From: Ctenosaura bakeri
Lineage: Eukaryota; Chordata; Lepidosauria; Squamata; Iguanidae
Length of the DNA stretch: 64,000 nucleotides
Assembly: GCA_948474755.1 (NCBI GenBank)
Contig: CAOLHI010000624.1
Location: 372,001-436,000 of the forward strand
Reading direction: 5' to 3'
Positions 28,485 through 42,540 of this stretch are shown in pieces. The notes below the pieces were generated by a model that was not told where the DNA came from, searched no databases, and saw only the letters and a program-made list of their open reading frames with translations. Positions within the stretch are counted from its first letter, which is position 1, and each line of letters starts with the position of its first letter. The position numbers were made by a program, and so were the translations under genes.

Positions 28485-31400
28485 CTGATGAAAGAATAGG
28501 GCATGTTACTATATGAAGTGCTAGCAGTTAGCTGAGGACTACTCTCAGATTACCAGAGCCCCATACATTCTTACCCAGAGGAAGTACCCAAAATCTCACT
28601 GTCAATTCCCTTCAATTAAGGGTGCACAGCGACACCATTCTTCTCCCCACTCCTTAACCATCAAAGGTTGTGGGGGGAAAAAAGGTTTGTTGTGTGAAAC
28701 TCCCATTTTCACAGTGTCTAAAACCAGCAACACATCCATAAAGAAACTGCAGAAATTGAGAAAGAAGCAGGCAAGTTATCCTAAATAGATCTGTGTTGAA
28801 GAGAAAGCCAGGAGAAGGTTAAGCCTCCATTTCTTTCAGAAAGGACTACAGACTACTTCAAAGGGGTTTATATAAATACATGCATTAAATTTGCATTTAA
28901 ACAATTCAGTGATTATTTAAATGTAGCCTTGTTAGCCTGCTCTATAACAATTTGGAGAAAGGGTTAGGCTTTCCTTTGCAGTCTCTTGTATTTCTATTAG
29001 GGGGAATCAATTAGTTCCCACTGCACATTGTTATGACTTGATTTACACTTCAAGGTACAAGTAGTATTTAATCCCTTCTACTATTTCTCTCCAAAATTTA
29101 TGAACTCTGCTATTTATCGACCCTCTTGATTAAAGCACAGCTCCAAAGAGTCACAAAGACCAAAAAGATTAGTCTTAATTGACAATCATGATTTGGCCGA
29201 TAGCTTTCAACTGCCACACTCTGCTCTCCCCTCATGAGCACCAGTTCCCTCCTGACAAACCATACTGTGAACCCTTGGTATATCGTAGCAAACTATGGCT
29301 TACTGTGAAACAGAAAGTCACAGACAAAAATTGAGCATATGACCCTCAGTCTTGCAGCCAAACTATTTCACCATTATATATAAGAACACGATACTGCCTC
29401 AAGACAATATATACCATTCATGACTTTCTACAACCTCCTTATGCTTTTCAGCAAGCAGTCTTTCTAGAAAAGGCATACTACCTTTACTACTTGCGCTTTA
29501 CTTTTTTAAATACAGTTCTCCAGTAGCAAATCAACCTTACCACCCCAAGTGTTTCAAACATTATATAGAATCATAGAATTGGAAGAGACCAGAGGCGCCA
29601 TCCAGTACAACCTCCTGTCATGCAGGAACCCACATCAAAGCACTCCCAGCAGATGGCCATCCAGCCTCTGCTTAAAATCCTCCAAGGAAGGAGACTCCAC
29701 TACACTCCAAGGCAGCATATTCCACTAACAGCTCTGACTGTCAGGAAGTTCCTGCTGAGGTTTAAGTGTAAACTCTTTCCCCGTAGTTTGAATCCATTGC
29801 TCCTTGTTCTAGCCTCTGGAGCAGTGGAAAACAAGCCCACTCCCTCCTCGATGACATCCCTTCAAATATTTAAACATGGCAAATTTTTAAACATGTCCCC
29901 TCTTAACCCTCTCTTCTCTTAACCTATGACTAAACACATGGGTTTTTTCCCTTCATTTTACTGAGAGGCACAGCACTGCTGCTCACCTGGGAATAGGCTG
30001 TAAGTTATACAATTTGATCTTACAAGCAAGTCATGCTTGCTGCATGAGTTCCTTTCCCCACCATCCTCCCAGATGGTGTCCTAGGAGACCAAGACAGGTC
30101 TACAGAATGGACCCAGAACAAACTGCCTTAAGTGCTGGCATCTTGTACTGCCTGACTAGCACTACTAGTAGTTTCCTCTGCCTGTCTAAGGATCATGAGA
30201 CCTCTTCCCAAAGGAATACTCTGCACATAATAACTGGCCTAAAGCTGAAGCATACTGTAAGGCATTTGCATTGACTTTCCATAAGATAAATCAAAGTCAC
30301 GTTAAAGACAGGAAACAAACCAAAAAGCCAGTAAAACCCAAACATCTGGAAAAAGTGAGCTGGGGTTAATAAATACAGTTATGCACTGAGGAAAAGGTGA
30401 TAGAACTTTTTTATCTTCATAATACTAGAAGCTGTGGGTCATCTAATGAAGCTAAATGGGATACAGGACATACAAAACAAAGTACTTTTCATTCAATAAC
30501 CACCAAAGGAATTCACTGGTACAGGATATGGTGACACTCACCAATTTGAATAGCTCTAAACTTGGACTAAAGAAAGTGATGCAGGATAAATTTATCAAAT
30601 GCTATTTATAAAGATGGCTGTGTACTGGTGTCTAGATCGAGGGAGGTACTGGTACCACTCTGCTTTGGTTAGACCTCATCTTGAATACTGTGTCCAGTTC
30701 TGGGCACCCCAATTCAAGAAGGACATGGTTGGAGCAAGTCCAGAGGAGGGTGACCAAAATGGTGAGGGGCCTGGAAGCCATGGCCTATGAGGATAGACTT
30801 AGAGAGAGCTGGGTATGTTTAGTCTGCAGAAGAGAAGGTTAAGAGGGGACGTGATAGCCATGTTTAAATATTTGAAGGGATGCCATGTAGACGAAGGAGA
30901 GGGCTTGTTTTCTGCTCCTCCTGAGACCAGGACAAGGAGCAATGGATTCAAGCTGCAGGAAAGGAGATTCCACCTGAGCCTCAGGAAGAGGGGGGAGCAC
31001 TGCATTCTGTTAAATTTGCATTTTATCATTATAGCACTATCATCTCAGCCAGTCTGTTATAGGGAAGATGTACTGTGAAAAGAGGTGAGATGATACTGGA
31101 TGCAATGGAGGCAGCGATTACAACTGCACAGGGCACAGTGAGATACAGAAAGGGGAGACACATATACAGTACACCCTATACATTCTCTAGGATTAGGGGT
31201 GCTGGACCCCTGCAAAAGTTGAAAAATGGCAAATATAAAAATGCGTTTCTGGAAAAGGGGCTGAGGCATGGTGGGGAGAACAGACACCCAGGGTCCAAAC
31301 CAGGTTGGGGAAAGGAAAGGAAGGGTGGGTTGACACAGTGGCCCAGTACTTCCTCTCTCTTGCCCATCTCCTTTCCTAGAGAGGGCATCAGAATAGGGTT

Positions 31401-34400
31401 TGTGGTGCTGAGAAACTGGGTTGCAAGCTGTCCTTAGCTGGCCAGGCAGCTACCGGTAGAGAAGCAGAAAGAACAGAGGGCTGCACACCCTGATCAGAGA
31501 CCCGAAGAGGGATGATTCCCAAAAAAGAAGGGCCTGAGGTGGTCAGGCAGAGGTTGGAGAAGTTTGCGAATAAGCAGAGCTATAAGTGTCAAACTTGCAA
31601 ATGTGCAGGACCAACTGTACTTCAATGTTAGGAACAGGGAGATTTTGTTGTTCTTCACTGCCATCAAGTTGATTTTGACTTATGGCGACCCTGCAAATGA
31701 GAAGCCTCCCAGCTACCCTGTCCTCAATCGCCCTGCTCAGATCTTGCAGATTCAGAGCTGCGGCTTCTTCTGAGTCTCCCCACCTGTAATGCGGTCTCCC
31801 TCTTTTGCTACTGCCTTCCACCTTACCGAGCATTACTGTCTTTTCTAGGAAGTCACATCTTCTCAAGATACAGCCGAAGTATGACCGCCATAGTTTAGTC
31901 ATCTTGGCTTCTAGGGAGGGTTCAGGCTTGATTTGCTCTAGGATGTATTTATTTGTCTTCTTCGCACTCCAAGGCATCTGTTGAGTTTTCTTCCTTTCTG
32001 CTTTATCATCCAGCTTTCACAACCATACATAAAAATTGGAAATATGATGACATGGACAATCCTAACTTTAGTATTCAATGATATATCTAGATCTTTCAAG
32101 ATCCTGTCTAGTGCCTTCACAGCTGCCCTTTCAAGTCCTAGATTTCTTGACTGCAGTCTCCACTCTGATTCATGACTGAGCCAAGGTATGGAAAAATCTT
32201 GAACTATTTCAATGTCTTCATTATTTACTTTTGAGGTTATGTAAACAATCTGTGGTCATTATTTTTGTTTTCTTAAAGGTCAACTGCAAACCTGACTTTG
32301 CATTTTCTTTCTTGGCTTTCTTCGGTTATCATTCCAAATCTTCCCTATTTTCTGCTAGTAGTACAGTGTCATCTGCATATCTTAAATTGTTGATGTTCCT
32401 TTCTCCAATTTTCATGCCTTCTCCTTCTGAAGCTAATCCTACTTTACAGATTATATGCTCAGCATACAAGTTAACCGGATAGGATGATAAAATGCAGCCT
32501 TGCCTGACCCTCTTGCCAATTGGAAACCATCTTGTTTCCCTGTATTCTGTCCTAACAGTAGCCTCCTGTCCTACATGCAGGTTATGTACCAGGACAAACA
32601 AATGCTGTGATCCCTAACTGTCCCCAACTCAAGCAACCTGGATAGTCTTGGCAACAGAACCCCTGGGCTAAAAATGCTGCTGGTGCATGCAAGGTTTGTG
32701 AATGGAGTTTATTGTGGATGAACATGCTAATCTGGCATGTTTTACAGCAACCAAGCTAGGTGAGCGGGGAGGGTTAATTTCTCTGTTTTGTCCAACAGCA
32801 TTCTCTGTTGAGCAGCAAGGGAGAGCTGGGAGCAGGGAGGTGGAGTTGCAGTATCAAAATTCCATCCCCCTGACTAGATGTTCCATTCCAGAATTTTCCA
32901 GATTAAACTGTGTTCACCTGAAGCTGGGTGGCCTAGATAAACTAGGGACTCTGCTGGGTATCACCCACCCTGCTGCTTCAAACAATCTCCCTTCCATAGC
33001 TAGCTGGGACAGTCACAGGGTTGGTGTTGGAATCCTCCCACCATCCATAATGCTGGGAGACTTCAACACCCATGCTGAGACTGTCCCACAAACAGTGCCT
33101 CAGAACTTCATGTCCACCATGACAATCATCAGTCTATCTCATGTTGTTTCTGGCCCTATTCCTGCTGCTGGGCACACTCTGAATCTTGTTTTCTGTAGTG
33201 AGCGAGGCAAATATGATCTGGGAGTGGAGAACTGTCGATAGGTCTGTCGTCAGGGATAGATCACCACCTGGTGGAGCTTAGATTTGCTGGGGCATAACAT
33301 CTGCAGGGGTTGTGGAGCCAAGTGGATTTCTGATGGCTCTTGGAGAGCTTCCTACTGCCTTGTCAGGTGATCCTGTTGAAGTCCTGGTTGACTTCTGGAA
33401 TGCAGAAATGACCAGGGCAGTGAACACAACCACCCAAAGCATCCCCAATCATGGAGTGGAGACAAATCAGCCCTATGATTTTCCAGAGAGCTGGTGGCAA
33501 TGTAACAAATGAGAAAGTGGCTACAGCAACACTGGCAGAAAACTGAGAGTGGGTATGATCAAATATCTAAGAGCCTGCTCTGGGACAATACTGGCAGCAA
33601 AGACAAGATTTTTCTGTGCCTCTCTTGTGTCTGCAAGAAACTTGGACAATGGAGCTGTTTTGAATGGCCAGGGGTCTTCTACATACAGGCGCAAGAGGAA
33701 AAAATCTGGACCACTCAACAGACCACCGCAAACAACCTGCACAGTACCCTGCAGATAAAATCACTTGGATCTGCTCTGACTTGAGTGTTATAACTGATAC
33801 AGAACTAGTGGATGTAACTTTGGCCCTTGCTTCTCCAGTACAATGGTTATTTTTCAATTTGTGTAACCTGAGGATGTGGACAGGATCCTTGGAGAGGCAA
33901 GTCACCGCATGTAGGTTAAATCCTTCCTGGCTTATTAAAAAAGCTAAAGGGGCACTGGCTGACTGGTAAAGGGAGTAGTTAATGCCTCACTAAAGTAAGG
34001 CAAAGTTCCAGCTTGCCCAAGGGGGGGGGGTGTTATAAAACCATTATTTAAAAAAGCCCTCCCTGCACCCCATCATTCTGGATAATTATCAGCCAATCTT
34101 AACATTTGATTTTTGGGCAAGGTTCTGCAGCATCTGCTGGTCTCTTAGCTCCAGCAGTTTCTGGGTAAGATCATCTAGATCTATTTCAATTTGGATTCAG
34201 GCCTGGCTATGGGACAGAGACAGCTTTGGTCACCTTGGTGGATGATGAGGAAGCTAGACAGAGGGAGTGTGTCCCTGTTGGTTCTGCTGGACCCTCTGCA
34301 GCTTTTACTGTTGACCATGATATCCTTCTGGGTTGCCTGGCTGGGATGGGATTTGGGGGCACTGTTTTGCAGTGGCTCCATTCCTTCTTGAAGAGGCAAA

Positions 34401-37400
34401 CTCAGAAGTTGGTGCTAGGAGACATCTGCTCAGCCCCTTGGCAACTGACCAGCGAGGTCTCTCCAAGCTCAGTTCTGTCCCCCATGCTATTTAATTTCTA
34501 CATGAAACTGCTCGGAGAGGTTGTTCAGCATTTGTGGGGTTTGGTACCATTCATATGCAGATGACACACAACTCTTATTACTCCTTTCCACAAGCCAAGG
34601 AAGCTGATCTGGTCCTAAATCAGTGTCTATCATCAGTAATGGACTGAACAAAGGTGAACAAATTGAAACTTAATCCAGACAAGATGGAGGGGATCCTGTT
34701 CAGTCAGAAGGCAGATCATGGAACAGGGGGGATTCAGCATGTGTTGAATGAGGCTCCACTCCCCCTGAAGATGCAGGGCTGCAGCCTGAGTGCACTCCTT
34801 GATTCAACTCTGAGTTTGGAAGCTCAGGTTTCAACAGTGGCTAGGAGTTCATTTGAACAGTTAAAGCTTGCGTGCCAGCTGCACCCATTTCTTGAGATGT
34901 TAAATCTGGCCATGGTGATATATATGCCTCAGTTATATTCTGGCTGGACTACTGTCAGGCACTCTATGTGAGGGCTACCTTTGAACAGTGTCCAAAAACG
35001 CTACAGCCAGATTGCTAAATGGGAACACACAATTACAGGGAGCACACAATTCCCTCACCCCCTGCCCTTATTGCAAGAACTCTACTGGCGGCGAGTCCAA
35101 TTCCCTGCATAATCCAAAGTGCTAGTTTAGAACTATATAGCCCTATACGACTCAGGTCTAGATTATCTGAAGAACTGTGTTTTCGCTTACTAGTCAGCCT
35201 GTGCTTTGGGATCTGCTGGCGAAGTCCTCCTCTTTGTCCCACCACCCTCACAGATACATCTGGTGGGAACATGGGAGAGGGCCTTCTCAGTAGCTGCCCC
35301 CAGGTTCTGGAACTCCCTTCCCAATTAGACTAGCATCCTCCCTCCTTTCTTTTCACAGACAAGTAAAGACTGTTCTACTTAGCCATTTGATGATGACTGA
35401 CTAAATAATGTATTGGATCTTGCTAACTCTCGTGCTGATGTTTGTGCATGTCTAAGCACATACGTTTTTAAATCTAATTTTAAAAAAATGTGATTGTTTA
35501 ATCTTGTTTTAACTTTTGTACCTTGTAGAATTTTAACAATGGTTTTTAAGCCACTTTAAGTCTCGAACTGAGAAAAAGGAGGGATGGAAATAAAAACAGT
35601 AACAATGATAATTATAATGGACTGATCAGGACTTTGGCTCTTTTTTCTTAATCGGTTCTGTAACCAACTCACCATATTTCAGCTCGCAGATCTGACTATC
35701 TTTCTTCTTCAACTTCTCACAAACTTTCTCAACAGGGATGTGATTACTCAGGGGTTTTGACACTTCATTAATCATTTTAGTGGCTGCATCACTAGTTGCT
35801 CCAATGTAATAGCACTAGAGGGTAAAGAAGAAAATGAGTAGTCAGGGCTTTAAAAAAAATACTGGTTGCACTTTCTTTTCAATTGTTTTATGAAGCTTTC
35901 CTCAAGCACAAAAATATTGTTAGCCCAAAATAATTTTGTTCTCACATTCTGGAAGAAAACAATCTGACAGTATCACTAGGTTTCTGCTTTCTTTTACTGA
36001 ATTTTGGCATGATGCAGGGACCTGCCTGCTTTGCATTCTGTGGTCTAAATCCAACTGCTAATCAGAAATAAAGTAGGTCCATTTAATCAGTGAGATTTAT
36101 CTAAGTGTTGTCTTACCAAAACACAATTAACTTGATGGGGCTTCCCTGACTGCAACTAGCAATAGAATTTAGGCTGAGATAACATGGAAGAACAAGTGCA
36201 TTATCTGTAGCCTCTAACACTTAGAGGGATAGGACTGTTATCTGAGGAAGCCAGAATATCCCAAATGATCAACAGAACTATCCCACTGTGGGACATCTGT
36301 TTTTCCCTTAATTATTCTAACAGGGACCTTTTAAAGGAAATCTTTGAAGAAAAAGATCATGATACAACTACATTCATTGAGTTCACAAATCATATATTAA
36401 AAGCTAATTAGGCCTCAAATCCAGATGAGTACCAGAAATAATCATTTCATTCAATACACCTCTTCTTATCCCTGTTCATTCCAGAGAAAAATGAGTGGCC
36501 ATATCAAATGACTACATCTTGCTGTCTCACACACATACACAACACATCCATTAGTGTTTCAAACAGACTAGGGCAGCACCTGGATTCTAAATAATGCTTG
36601 AAGAGAGTGGTTTGTGAGTACATATAGAGGTCATTTCGGAACTGCTTGCTATAATCTTTGAGAAATCTTGGAGGACAGGATAAGTTCCAGCAGACTGGAA
36701 TAGGGCAAATTTTGTCCCCATCTTCAAGAAGGGAAAAAAGGAGGACCCAAATAATTATCACCCAGTCAGCCTGTCATCAGTACCTGGAAAGATCCTGGAG
36801 CAGATCATTAAGCAGTCAGTTTCTAATCACTTAGAAAGCAATGCGGTAATCACAAGAAGTCAACATGGATTTCTCAATAATAAGTAACGCCAGACTAATC
36901 TTATCTCTTTTTATGATAGAGTTACTAGCTTGACAGATGAAGGCAGTGCTGTGGATGTAGCATATCTCGACTTCAGTAACGCCTTTGACAAAGTTCCCCG
37001 TGACATTCTTGCCAAGAAGCTAGTAAAATGTGGGCTGGACAGGGCTACTGTCAGGTGGATCTGTAACTGGTTAACTGACCGTTCCCCAAAGGGTGCTCAC
37101 CAATGGCTGTTTATCATCCTGGAGAGAAGTGACTAGCGGGGTGCCACAGGGTTCTGTCCTGGGCCCAGTGCTGTTCAATATCTTTATCAACGACTTGAAT
37201 GAAGGAATAGAGGGCATACTCATCAAATTTTCAGATGATACCAAATTGGGAGGGGCTGCTAATATGCCAGAGGACAGGATCAAAATTCAAAATGACCTGG
37301 ACAGATTGGAGAGCTGGGCCAAGGCTAACAAAATGAAATTCAACAGAGAGAAGTGTAACGTCCTACACTTAGGAAGAAAAAATGGAATACAGAAATATAG

Positions 37401-40400
37401 GATGAGGGACATGTGGCTGGATAGCAGTACGTGTGAAAGGGATCCAGGAGTCTTAATAGACCACAAGCTGAACATGAGTCAGCAGTGTGATGTGGCAGCC
37501 AAGAAAGCCAATGCAGTTCTCGGCTGCATCAATAGGAGTATGGTGTCTAGATCGAGGGAGGTACTGGTACCATTCTACTCTGCTTTGGTTAGACCTCATC
37601 TTGAATACTGTGTCCAGTTCTGGGCACCCCAATTCAAGAAGGACATGGTCAAGCTGGAGCAAGTCCAGAGGAGGGCGACCAAAATGGTGAGGGGCCTGGA
37701 GGCCATGGCCTATGAGGACAGACTTAAAGAGAGCTGGGTATGTTTAGTCTAAAGAAGAGAGGGTTAAGAGGGGACGTGATAGCCATGGCCTATGAGGATA
37801 GACTTAAAGAGAGCTGGGTATGTTTAGTCTGCAGAAGAAAAGGTTAAGAGGGGACATGATAGCCATGTTTAAATATTTGAAGGGATGCCATATAGAGGAG
37901 GGAGAGGGCTTGTTTTCTGCTGCTCCAGAGACCAGGACAAGAAGCAATGGATTCAGGCTGCAGGGAAGGAGATTCCACCTGAACCTCAGCAAGAACTTCG
38001 TGACGGTCAGGGCTGTCCGGCAGTGGAATATGCTGCCTCGGAGTGTGGTGGAGTCTCCTTCTTTGGAGGTTTTTAAGCAGAGGCTGGATGGCCATCTGTC
38101 GGGAGTGCTTTGAGGGCGTTCCTGTGTGGCAGGGGTTGGACTGGATGGCCTGTGTGGTCTCTTCCAACTCTACATTTCTATGATTCTATACTTTGCACTT
38201 CGTTACTACACTATGCTGGCTTGCCCTTTTGCTGCTTGTAGTGCAGTTCCTTTTTTGTTTCATATGGATTTAATGAGTTGGCTATCCACAGGAAGAAAAA
38301 ATATACTGAAGATGGATTGCAAGAAAACTAGACTACATCCAGAGAACACTAATGAATCCTGAGGGCATCTGAAATAAAAGAATGGCATTTAAATCTGATA
38401 GTCTGGATTTTGATACCTAATTTAACCTAGACTAGACAGAACCAAGGTTGGTTGTTGGAAAGATGTTTGGAAGTTAGACATACAGGTTGTCTTGGATAGA
38501 GTTTGCAGCTTAAGAATGTTTCTAGATGGCCAAACAACAGGTACTGGCAGAAATGTTTTTGTGCAGTTTAGACTGGAGTGCTAGCTCATTTCCTGGGGCA
38601 GGACTATTATACATGCTCCACTCACACTCAGCTGCCCACTACTGCAGCAGTCCAGCTGGGACAGCTTTCACGGAGCTTTCAGAACCTTTGCCTGGTGCAA
38701 AATTCAAGAGTGCTGCTGTCTTAAAAAAAAAAAAAAAAGAATTCCTGTTGTACCAATTCCTGGTTTGTTTCTGAGCTTATTCAAAGTGTTGGTTATCACC
38801 TTCAAAGTTTTAAATGAGTACTGGAGTACTTGAAGAACTGTTTCTTGTGAGAAGATTCTGTCTTGCTACTCTATCTCTGGCACAGACATTATTTTGGGCC
38901 TTACAACAGACATGTATAAAGGGCAGGCTCATAACTATTGTGGTGCCCAGGTTCTGGACCTCTGTTATCAACAACAAGCATCTAAAACCCATCAGTAGCA
39001 AACATAAAACCTTACCTTTTCATCTAGAGGTCCATATGTTGTTTCTGCTTTGGTAATATAATAATTACAGTGTGCTCTCCTTACCCACAGTCTCTGAAGG
39101 GTGAATTTGAGTATCTGCAATGGCATCACATCCTATACATAAAATGGTTATGTGCTCATGCACACACTGCAGCCTCTACACACACAATGCCACCACTGAA
39201 TATAATGGGACATGAGCATGCATGAATTTTGCCACTCACGGGGGTCCCTGGAACTGGACCCTCATATATACTGTTCTCACTGTTCTCCGCTTTGATTACA
39301 GCTGTTTTAACTGAATATTACTGTTACTAAAGATACCCCATTGCTAGAACGAACTGGGTAATGTGTGAAATAAATACACAAGAATTCTTGCTCCCAGCTT
39401 TCAGTAGTGCTCATTAAACCTCAAAAGTTTATTGGGCTTTCTCTGTCTTGCAAAATCATCCACGTTTCCTATATCCCTTCTTTGCCTCAAGCTACATTAT
39501 TTATCAGACTGGCCATGGAAGCTGACTACAGCCACTGTTACTTACCAGACGATTTTCTTTGCCTTTTGTTTCCTTGCAAGATTTTAGAAGTTCTTTTTCA
39601 ATATTGTTTGGTGTAAACTCAACATTATTGTCCTGTAGGCTCTGGTAGAATCTTCCCAAGAATGACACACACACTGTGAATTGAAGAACATACATATTCA
39701 TCCTGAATCTAGCTGTTGTTCCAAGTGTGTCCCTCTCAAAAATGCAAGGAACTTAAACATGAATGACAGACACCATATTGAAAGCTAGCATCTAATGGAA
39801 ATGACAAACTATTAGGGATGTTGGGGGGGGAGAACATGATGTCATTCATTTCACACAGCAGTATGAGAATACAAGGTAAACCTATCTTAATTCCTTGAAA
39901 AAAAGGAGCATGAACAATTGGTGCAAGTTGCTACACTACTTTATGTCAAAGTGTGTATGGAACATCCTCTTGCCCAGTTATGAAATGGAGACTGTTTCTT
40001 ACCTTGTCATTAGGTTAAGAGAAAACTCAGTTCTTTCTAGTACTTGTCTGATCTTCAGTCTGAGTTAGATTAATGGTTTAAATTGGACTTTCTCCAGTAT
40101 TGGAAGCATCAGAAGCAATAGATAAATCTGCTAAACCATCTCCTTGGTAATAAGCACAGCATATCTTTCATGTAGACTTAGGTCTTCCAACCTTCTGATG
40201 TCATCACAGAGCACTACGATCTTAGGAGTGCCAGTTCAATCACTTTCTCACATAACACTTGTATCATGAGTGACCACCAGTCAGACTATATTGGGGAGGG
40301 GGACCCACACTAGCTTTACTCTAGTTCTCACAGAAGCCTCAGCATGGACTCCTCATATCACCCAAGCAGCTCTGAAAGAGGCATCCTCTTACTGCCGCTG

Positions 40401-42508
40401 CAATGCAAGAACAAGGTTTGAAACTCTAGAACAGGTTTTTTGTTCACCAATGGCATGTGGTGCATATGGAATAACAGAAGATTTTTTAGAAGGCTAGTTT
40501 CATTGGCAAACCTTGGATTGCATTGTCTTAAACCAAACTACTAAGCTTACCCAGTTTGTAGATGGCCCATTTCCCTACTTTTTCTGCAAATATAGGAGAA
40601 GCTTTCCTAGAGAGGAATAAACAATGCCTGGACACTTCTCAGAGGGAAACTTTCCTGTTCTGAGTGGTGATGCAAAATAGGCATAGCAAGTAAGAACCGT
40701 ATATTCTTTGGAAGGTGGCAATGTTCTCTGAATCCAAATATTTATTATACAGTATGTTACTCTTCCAGCCTTCATACAAAAGTGAAATACTTATTCTCTA
40801 GTTGCACTCAATTCTGCTTCCTTAAAGAAACAAAAATTGACATAACAAACTCGAATGGACACAATCATCATTTGCTATGTGATAAACCTGCCTAGATCAT
40901 GTGAAAGATAAATCTTCGACTGACACATTTTCACGACCTGATATAATGCCCTTATTTCATAGGACTAGAATTGGATAGTAACGTATTGGTTAGTGTGGAA
41001 CGAGGAATGAAGAAACATGGGCTCAGACCCTCACTTGAGTGTGAACCTCACTAGATCACCCTTTACCAGACCTTGTCTCAGCCTTACCAACACCACAGGG
41101 CAACTGTGAATGCTGCTGTAAATTCACTGGAGGAAAGCTGGGTAATGATCTTTTTTTAAAAAAAATGAAAGCTGTCAGCAAAGCCAACTTAATACTCATC
41201 AGTCCAAATCTGTCCCAGCCACAGACCTTACAAAGTGCTTTTGCCCTGGCTGAACCATCTCTTGGTTTCTAATTTCTAATTTGCAAACTGTAGTTGAGAT
41301 ATGTTCAGTTTCTGAAGTGAAGACATGGTAGGAAAAACGACATCCTTTCCTCGAAATGCCTACAGGAAGCACTAGTTACCTTCTGAATAGCTGCATCTTA
41401 TCCTTACTATTTCAACAGTTGTCTCTGTAATTGTTGCACGTGGTCCAGGGTTAGGTTTTAGCTTCTGAAAAATTACTCTAGAAATAATCTGAGCCACGGT
41501 TCGTTAGAGTTTGAGTCACAGAACAACAAAAACACGAAGAAGAGCTGCTACTTGAGCTGCTCTTCCATCGTCTAAAACTGGACCGTGAGGAGCACCGTTT
41601 CTGCTTGAGTGTGTGAGCAGAAATCCAAGCACAAGGGGAAAGGGTCAGCCTGGGGAGTGCCTGCGAGCACCCCTCACGCTGGCTGTCAACTGAATTTCAC
41701 AGGGTCTTCTTTAGGCAAGGAATACCCAGAAGCGGTTTTGCAGGTTCCTTCCTCTGACGTGTAACCTACAGCACCTGGTATTCCTTGGCCGTCTCCCATC
41801 CACGCCCAGCCGGGGCTAACCCCGCTTAGCTTCCAGGACAAATGGGATTTGGCGCCTTTAAGGTCCAGTATTTAGGGGAGCAACCATTTGCTAAGAACTT
41901 CAAGGGAGGGTCTGCGGGTGCCACTGTGATTACACCGACTACACACCCGTGTCCGCCTCCATCTCCCAAGGCCAGGATCGCCAACTAGTCCCAAGCGACT
42001 GGGAGACACAGCAAGAAAGGTAGACCAAGCTGTTCCTTTCCACAATCACGGGAAACAACTCTCAGTATGAATCAGAGGGAGACACCCACGCCTCACGTGG
42101 ACGTTCCGTTTCGGAGAACCAGGAACTCGGGACTCCTTCCAAACTACACCAGCCATTGGGCCCGCTCTCCCCAGCCCAGAAGAGGACTACAGCTCCCATC
42201 ACTCCAGCCAGCGTGGCCACGAGGTAGGCGCGTGTCGGGGTGGGGGGGAGTAGCAACTTTTTTCCAGCTCCTTTCCGGGACCCCCGGCCACAGGCTCCTT
42301 CCCCGCGGGCGGGCGGGCGGGCCGACCGACGCCAGGAGACGGCGCAGAATGCCGCCCTTTCCTGCCCGCTCTCCAGCGAGAGCCACACGCCGGCCACTGC
42401 CAGGCCGCTCTCCTCCTCACAACCACCCTGCGAGGTGGCCTCTCGCGCCCAGTCCGCAGAACACGGCAAGCGATCGAGGCCGGGGAGAGGACGGGCGCCC
42501 TGTAGGTG

Positions 42509-42540
<32 letters not shown>

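Larger units (their letters stand above)
28485..35672 (-). other. MANF intron 3 (7.2 kb), a repeat-dense intron
   Basis: The intron holds a minus-strand CR1 3' end (29570-29925), a CR1 fragment (30610-30995), a Tigger-like MITE (31167-31617), a BovB fragment (31640-32620) and an L2 LINE (32780-35625). Outside these, 28490-29560 and 29940-30600 show no recognisable feature. Confidence 0.75.
35815..39545 (-). other. MANF intron 2 (3.7 kb)
   Basis: The intron contains a CR1 LINE (36600-38189), an A16 run (38720-38735) and a possible Tigger-like MITE (39067-39275). The stretches 35820-36590 and 38200-39060 otherwise show nothing recognisable. Confidence 0.75.

Noticed and set aside
37093..37752. 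219-codon gene in MANF intron 2
   Set aside because: It is the reverse transcriptase of a CR1 LINE, truncated and frameshifted.
41763..41862. Functional 5S rRNA gene
   Set aside because: The 5' part of 5S is degraded, the sequence continues into a SINE body and there is no 5S terminator context. It is a SINE.
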